Below are positions 58,834 through 64,000 of a stretch of 64,000 nt of DNA, piece by piece. Location of the stretch: positions 372,001 through 436,000 of the forward strand of contig JAKZHN010000006.1 in the NCBI GenBank assembly GCA_037179335.1, written 5' to 3'. The notes beneath the pieces were generated by a model. That model made no database searches and was not told where the DNA came from. It saw only the letters and a list, made by a program, of their open reading frames with translations. The stretch comes from Cyclaneusma minus. Its lineage: Eukaryota > Ascomycota > Leotiomycetes > Marthamycetales > Marthamycetaceae. Both the position numbers and the translations under genes were made by a program. Position 1 is the stretch's first letter; each line of letters opens with the position of its first letter.

Positions 58834-60564
58834 GGGCCTTGGTTTGTTGATGGATATGAGTGGCAAATAAGCAAATGCATAGCGCGTTCTTCAGAAAAGT
58901 GATGACACCCTGAGCCTTTTGAGGAAGTGATGATTTGGAGGTGATCTCGCCATGCTCGATGGGTATTCCACTTCCTGCAGACTTGAGCTGGACTATCTTA
59001 GAGTGGAATATCTTGGAAGATCAGTCTTTGTTAACTGTGTCTCTATGAAGTCGGGGAGATACGTCATGGTCTGAGTCCCTGTCATGTTGCAGATTGCCTG
59101 CCAGTCACTGATCTGCTTCTCATTGACAAGCCACCGTTCACAACACTTAACACAGTGCCCAACACCACGTGAGCTCCAGTCTTCATCAGCCCACACATGG
59201 AAGTCTTGCCTCTTTGCTATAAAAAGACCCTCGATATCTTCTTGTGAAGGCATCTGAAGAAACTGAATCCACCGCCGCTATGGGGGTGCGAGGATGGTCT
59301 GGAGGCGCCTTGGAGAAACAACACATTCGAAATATTCTCCTGGGATTCTTGCTGCACTTGCCGTTGTGACATCGCTTGCTCTGAGCGCATGTGAACGTCA
59401 CCGTGTCAGAATTTGGAGAAAAGTCTGGGGAGACCAGCAGACTTGTGGCTTGACAGCAGAGCAAAATGACGACAGTAGCGACGAACGTACGTGCTTTCAG
59501 AGAGAAACTTGAATCTAGACCGCAATGGTCCACTGGTTACTGGAACTTACTCAATTTTTACTTTCAGTAGGCATATTTGAGATGTGCTGGTCTAAATGCA
59601 TAGGCAGTCGGCAATCTTCGAGATCCTCCATTTCTAGATTTTGATTCTGTATTCACCAGGATGAAGCAGGTATTTATACTACCAAGAGAGTGACACTGGC
59701 CCCTGAAATCACGGGAGTCAGGGGCAAGGTTTGTAACCGCGGGCTTGGATACGAAAGCGAGGTATTTTTGTGAGTCAGTGAGTCAGCTGCTGCTGGAATA
59801 ATGCCCCTGAAGTCTATAAATATCTTTTCCGAGAGGCATTATTGAAACCTCAAACACAGTAAGGGCAAGGGTGTGACTGCAGCCAAATTAGAAAAAGGTC
59901 TGAATGCCTGAGCTAAAATTCAAGGGCGGGGGGGGGGGGGGGGGGTTTTATACAACGTTGGTTTTACAACCACCGGGCGGGTTTTATTGCCCTGGGTTGG
60001 CCCGCCCCCCGTTAGGGTTGGGAAAAAGTGAGGGGCATGCATGGGGGTTGTTGGGGTTGAATGACCAGNNNNNNNNNNGGGGGGGGATGTAGACATCGAT
60101 GCTTTTCCTACCTACGGGCGAGATTGAAGTCCCTGGGTTCTCGCGACAGCAGATTCGAGTCTGCAACAGGAGAGAGCAGTCATGGTGGTAGGAGGTGGAG
60201 ACTGTCGAGAAGTAGCTAGTGAGACACTCAATCGAGATGGGTGGAAAAGTTTGAGTTATTTTGGACGATGAAATCACGCACCGGTACTCAGGCCAATCCG
60301 ACGCCCCAACCCGGCATTTACTATTGGTTTCTCTCTTTCCAGCAAGGAGTGAGGCCTTTATAGTGCTGAAAGCCTGGATGTGAGTCAAGAGACTGCTGTG
60401 GAGCACGTGACTAGTATTTGAGAGGCCACTAGTATGGAACGGGAGCGCGACTCTCTAAGCCTCAGAATGAACTTGAACTTTCGAGTAGCGATAGTGTATT
60501 TGATTGGATACCACTTTATCCAAAACGAAAATTTCCTCTAGCCGCCGCCATACATGTTGCTTGA
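58834..60564. other. Intergenic stretch with assembly gap, no confident gene
   Basis: Minus-strand open stretches at 58,993-59,253 (86 aa; Cys-rich segment HCVKCCERW) and 59,186-59,533 overlap and show no recognised domain. A TATTTATA core at 59,671 recalls the repeat array. Low-quality homopolymers (a run of about 17 G at 59,929-59,946, then long G and T runs) lead into ten N at 60,069-60,078. Sequence between 59,930 and 60,090 should not be trusted. Confidence 0.5.
60069..60078. other. Assembly gap (10 N)
   Basis: Ten unknown bases flanked by G-rich, homopolymer-heavy sequence. The true gap length is not given by the count. Confidence 0.98.
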
Positions 60565-63500
60565 TTATTTCATTCCCAACTGACCACAAATGAAATCATA
60601 GCCCTTCTCGATAGAAGCCCAGCCAACACCCAACGGATCCCCAACAGGGAAAAGGTCAAAGGCATGGGTGCACTGGTCCGGGATCGCCAGCTCAGCCGGC
60701 ACGCCGCGGCTTTTCAATTCCTGGATCGTCCGCTCACTCATCTCGACCGGAAGCCAGTCATCGGCATTGCCATGAACGATGAAGGTAGGCGTCTTGTAAT
60801 TTCCGTGTCTGATCTGCCATAGTGGAGAGATCTGTTGGACCTGCTCGTCGGATGCGGGTGGCGGATATTTCCAGTCAGTGGTGTCTGTCGCCGAGACACT
60901 GTTACGATGTGGCAGGCCATGGACGAGAGTCTGGACGGTTTGAGATTTCCAGCACATGTGCAGGATGATCTTCGCACGGTCATCTTTCAAAGTCAGGGAG
61001 AGAGCCATTGTTCGCTTTTCACTAACAGGAGCGTACTCCAGGATCTGTTGAACTGTTAGAATATTTGCCTGTCTTGACCGAGGAGGATACTGACGGGACT
61101 TTCTCGGACACCGGCTAGGATGTCTTCAACCTCTGTCGGCTCTTCTTCAGCAGCCAATGGATAGCAGGGTTTGTGCCAGTCTGTTTCTAGTATTTAGCAT
61201 GTCGCATCAGGCAGGGGACTCAGACTGGTACTCACGGTCGGACTCCATATCACTTGGCGGATACTCGGCGAATATCGCAGTGGGTGGCTCGATGCCCCTG
61301 GATGGGGCAGTGTAGCCTAAGCTCATAGCCAACTGTCCCCCACTAGAAACTCCAACAGCTACGATCCTCGTTGGGTCGACCTTGACACTTGGTCCTAGCA
61401 GCTGAAGCTTTGGCAGTGTCTCTCTCGACCACTTGAGAGCGTCGCAACAATCGGTCATGGGACCCTCGAATAGGGTGGTTTCTGGGCAAAGGCGATAGTC
61501 TACGCTGATCGGGAGAAACCCACGGTCTATCATTGTTCGGATGTGCTTCATCGGAATATCCTTTCGTCCAAATAAAAAGTGACCTCCTCCATGAATAAAA
61601 AGGGCTGTAACAGATATTAGCTGCAGGCACTTCCTAGTGATCGTGGATGGATTTACCTATCGGTCTTTCCTTTCCAGGGGGGTCAGGTGTCTTTGGGAAG
61701 TATACATCGGCGTAGAGTTCAAGTGTACCGGCCCGCTTAAATACAACCTCTTCCATCGGAACTCCGGCTCTCTTGATAATTGCTCTGTTGGGTGGCGACA
61801 AGTCATAGTCTCCTTCAGTCTTGCCCTTGAAAGCGCAGATCAGCCGCAAAGTTTTTGCTTCCTCAGTGTCGCCATCCGTCCAAGAAACATCGCTAAACCC
61901 AGCTGCTCGCAGCCTACTGTCCCAGAACATTTCATCTGCGAGTGCATGCTGACGACCATCGGTAAAAACCCACCAACCTTCAAGAAGTCCAAAGACCAGA
62001 TCAAACCAGTAGATGTTTCTGGTGAACTCGACAAGACATAGAGCGCCTCCATCTCGAAGAGTTGGCAGAATGTTCGAGGTGGTTTGTGTGATGTTGCTTG
62101 TAGCATGGATACAGTTGGTGGAGATGACAATGTGGAATTTTTGTAAGAGCTCCTGCGGTGCGGGACCATCGCAGTCAAATGTCATGAATCTCATCTGCGG
62201 GTAGTGCGACAAGTTCTTCTTTGCTTGTGAAACAAGTGATGAGGATATGTCAGTGAAAGTGTATTCGAATTGCACTCCACAGCGGGTAAGAAGCTCCACA
62301 AGATGCTTAGTAGTACCACCGGTGCCGGCACCTACTTCTAGAATGAGAAGAATGCCGTTGGGTTGTGTCGCAGAAAATTTGGAAGTGACAAACTCGGCAA
62401 GCAGGCGAGTGGCAGCCTTGCACATGGGCGAATTGGCGTAGAAGTCAGCGAGAAGTTCGCGGTTGTGTTTGTTGCCGAACAACAACGCCAAAGGTTCCTT
62501 CTTTCCAGTCATACAATCAGCAATATGGGAGCCGGTTACGTCGAGCAATTTGGTTTCGCATGCGTGCAAGGGGTGCTCTTGCAACATTGCCTCATATTTT
62601 GCGCCTGTTGACGTCGAATCGAGGGCCTTCGCGGTTCGGATGTGTTGCTGACCAGAGCGGAGCTCTATAATTCCACTATCCATGAGGATGTTCCTCAGCT
62701 GCGCTTCTAGCTGCTTGTGTCTTGGCAAGAAAGTAACGGACGGAAGTTGCTGGCCTGGGGCGAGACTTGCTAAGTCACAGCCCAACTTCCGATATGTGTC
62801 CACGACATACGCACAGACAAGGTTTGCCTGTTGAGGGTACACGTTCTTCCAAAATCCGTTCGCCCCTGTCCGTTGTAGAGACTTCTCGAAATCGAAGCGA
62901 AGGTCGATGAAAACGTCATGGATGCTCTGAATCCCCAAGTCTAACGGTTGCGAATCAGGCCCGGAAAACTTTGGTTTTGACGCCATCACAACGTCGGAGT
63001 CAACCGAGGATGGTACATGCGGTGGTGTTGTTGCTGCACTCTCACCCAAGGATTCGAACGGAGAACTTGTTCCCGAGAATGGCGTCTGGCTGGAAGTCTG
63101 AGATGCCGAGTCGTGGTCATCCTCCGCAAACGATGTTCCAATGCAGCCTTTTCCGTGCAGATAATTTACAAGTGAGTTGATGTCGGTAAGCTCCTCTAGC
63201 TCTTCTATGGGCAGATCCATTCGGAACAAAGTAGATAACTCGCTGATGACTTCAATCATCATCAGTGAATCCACTCCGAGGTCATCAAAGGACGAGTCCC
63301 CGGGAACTTGGTCCTTCGGGATATCTGCCAGCTCTTCCAGGAGGCGACAAATGTCTTCGTAAATGCTCCTCTTCGCATCCTTCTTTGGCCTGCTCACCTT
63401 TGGCTCTAGCATAGGCACTGCAGGTGATTGAACCTGCTGGTAGATTTCTCTGCTTCCCGCATTCAAATCAGCCAGGGCGACAACTGTTCGAGATGCTGTG

Positions 63501-64000
63501 AACTGGACTCCTATCATGAACAACACGAGTTTAGTTGTGGCCACATCATACACGAATATGTCATACGCGACTTCTTCGGCGTTCGGGGACGTATATGCGA
63601 CCATATCCCACGAATTTTCAGCAGATTTATTATCTCGAAATCCATCAGACTCAAAGCCCGGGGCGTATTGTAGGTGAATTATCTTAGCGAGCCGGAGTAC
63701 CTCTCCATTTGTGCAGTCTCGCCAATTGTTTGCATGCAAGCTAACAACTTGGATGAAAGATTCTAGAATTGGTAGCTGCGTCGGGTGTCCTTTGGAAGCA
63801 ACAGTGGGAACACCGGAAGGCCGTGTGACCCTGGCGATGAGACGAGAGTCCACAGCGACAATATATTTGACTCCCCAGTACCATTGCGGATAGGTGGCCG
63901 TGCTGGAGAGCATCTTGTATATCACGTTGCCTCCGAGCGACTCGCTTCGAGGATCGCCCATGATCGACGCCTTATTGTCATGAGCGGTCAGTCTTTCGTA
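60565..64000 (-). CDS. Non-reducing polyketide synthase, C-terminal part (PT end-ACP-CMeT-TE), 5' end outside the window
   Basis: The frame is open to the right edge. Exons: 64,000-61,657, 61,604-61,236, 61,180-61,095 and 61,044-60,565. In the visible part the end of a product-template domain comes first (YKMLSSTATYPQWYWGVKYI). An acyl carrier follows with GVDSLM, Ser232 counted from Met at 63,961, as phosphopantetheine site. After a Ser-rich linker comes a C-methyltransferase (about 340-720) with SAM motif LEVGAGTGGT at 541-550. Across three introns an alpha/beta-hydrolase release domain follows: oxyanion HGGGH, nucleophile in GVSSGGQ, HGNADDWLP and the His of THAF. This order is that of SAT-KS-AT-PT-ACP-CMeT-TE synthases, which make C-methylated aromatic acids. 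The product cannot be told from this part. The donor GTCAGT of the last intron is weak. All visible catalytic motifs are intact. Confidence 0.93.

Noticed and set aside
59904..60092. Gly-rich frame across the poly-G run
   Set aside because: Created by homopolymer artefacts next to the assembly gap.
1..64000. CRISPR arrays, bacterial operons or ribosome binding sites
   Set aside because: The window is eukaryotic (spliced genes, intron-bearing tRNAs); tandem repeats found here lack unique spacers.

Overview
The window looks like nuclear DNA of a filamentous ascomycete (Pezizomycotina). It has short GT-AG introns with CTAAC-type branch sites, introns in tRNA genes, a cytochrome b5/acyl-CoA dehydrogenase fusion, secreted carbohydrate-active enzymes, a non-reducing polyketide synthase, and a large AT-rich block with the scars of repeat-induced point mutation (RIP). 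I cannot name the genus.

Bases 1-21,640 are an AT-rich compartment without intact genes. Two head-to-tail copies of one Ty3/Gypsy element, offset by about 4.8 kb, can be recognised on the minus strand by fossil reverse transcriptase and RNase H motifs. In both copies the catalytic YLDD has decayed to YLNN or YLNH, the G-to-A direction expected of RIP. Each copy ends in a short GC-rich block that kept its composition. The compartment ends sharply, next to a 160-bp AT-rich inverted repeat, about 300 bp before an intact ankyrin-repeat gene.

Bases 21.9-54.6 kb form a gene-sparse euchromatic stretch. It holds an ankyrin-repeat protein (+), a secreted heme-thiolate peroxidase (-), a probably mitochondrial enoyl-CoA hydratase (+), a GH71 alpha-1,3-glucanase (-), a GH45 endoglucanase without a cellulose-binding module (+), tRNA-Gly(GCC) and tRNA-Asp(GTC), both with introns (-), a small secreted Ala/Val-rich protein (+), a 455-bp hAT-type MITE with an 8-bp target duplication, and the cytochrome b5/acyl-CoA dehydrogenase fusion (+). 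Two minus-strand genes, at 41.4-43.4 and 45.2-46.1 kb, are each broken by frame changes. The long intergenic stretches hold several degenerate tandem repeats.

Bases 55.1-58.7 kb hold the most unusual structure: about eleven degenerate copies of a ~315-bp unit, each with a TATA-box-like TATTTATA core and a downstream conserved block. Immediately after them lies a minus-strand tRNA-Thr(CGT)-like gene. Besides a canonical 11-nt tRNA intron, it has a 52-nt insertion with all the marks of a spliceosomal intron (GTATGT, CTAAC, ACAG). Removing that insertion exactly restores a perfectly paired anticodon stem.

Bases 60.6-64.0 kb are the 3' part of a non-reducing polyketide synthase (PT end, ACP, C-methyltransferase, alpha/beta-hydrolase release domain) whose 5' part lies beyond the right edge. 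A biosynthetic cluster may continue there. A 10-N assembly gap with low-quality homopolymers sits at about 59.93-60.08 kb. All exon boundaries were placed by eye from splice consensus and reading frame.
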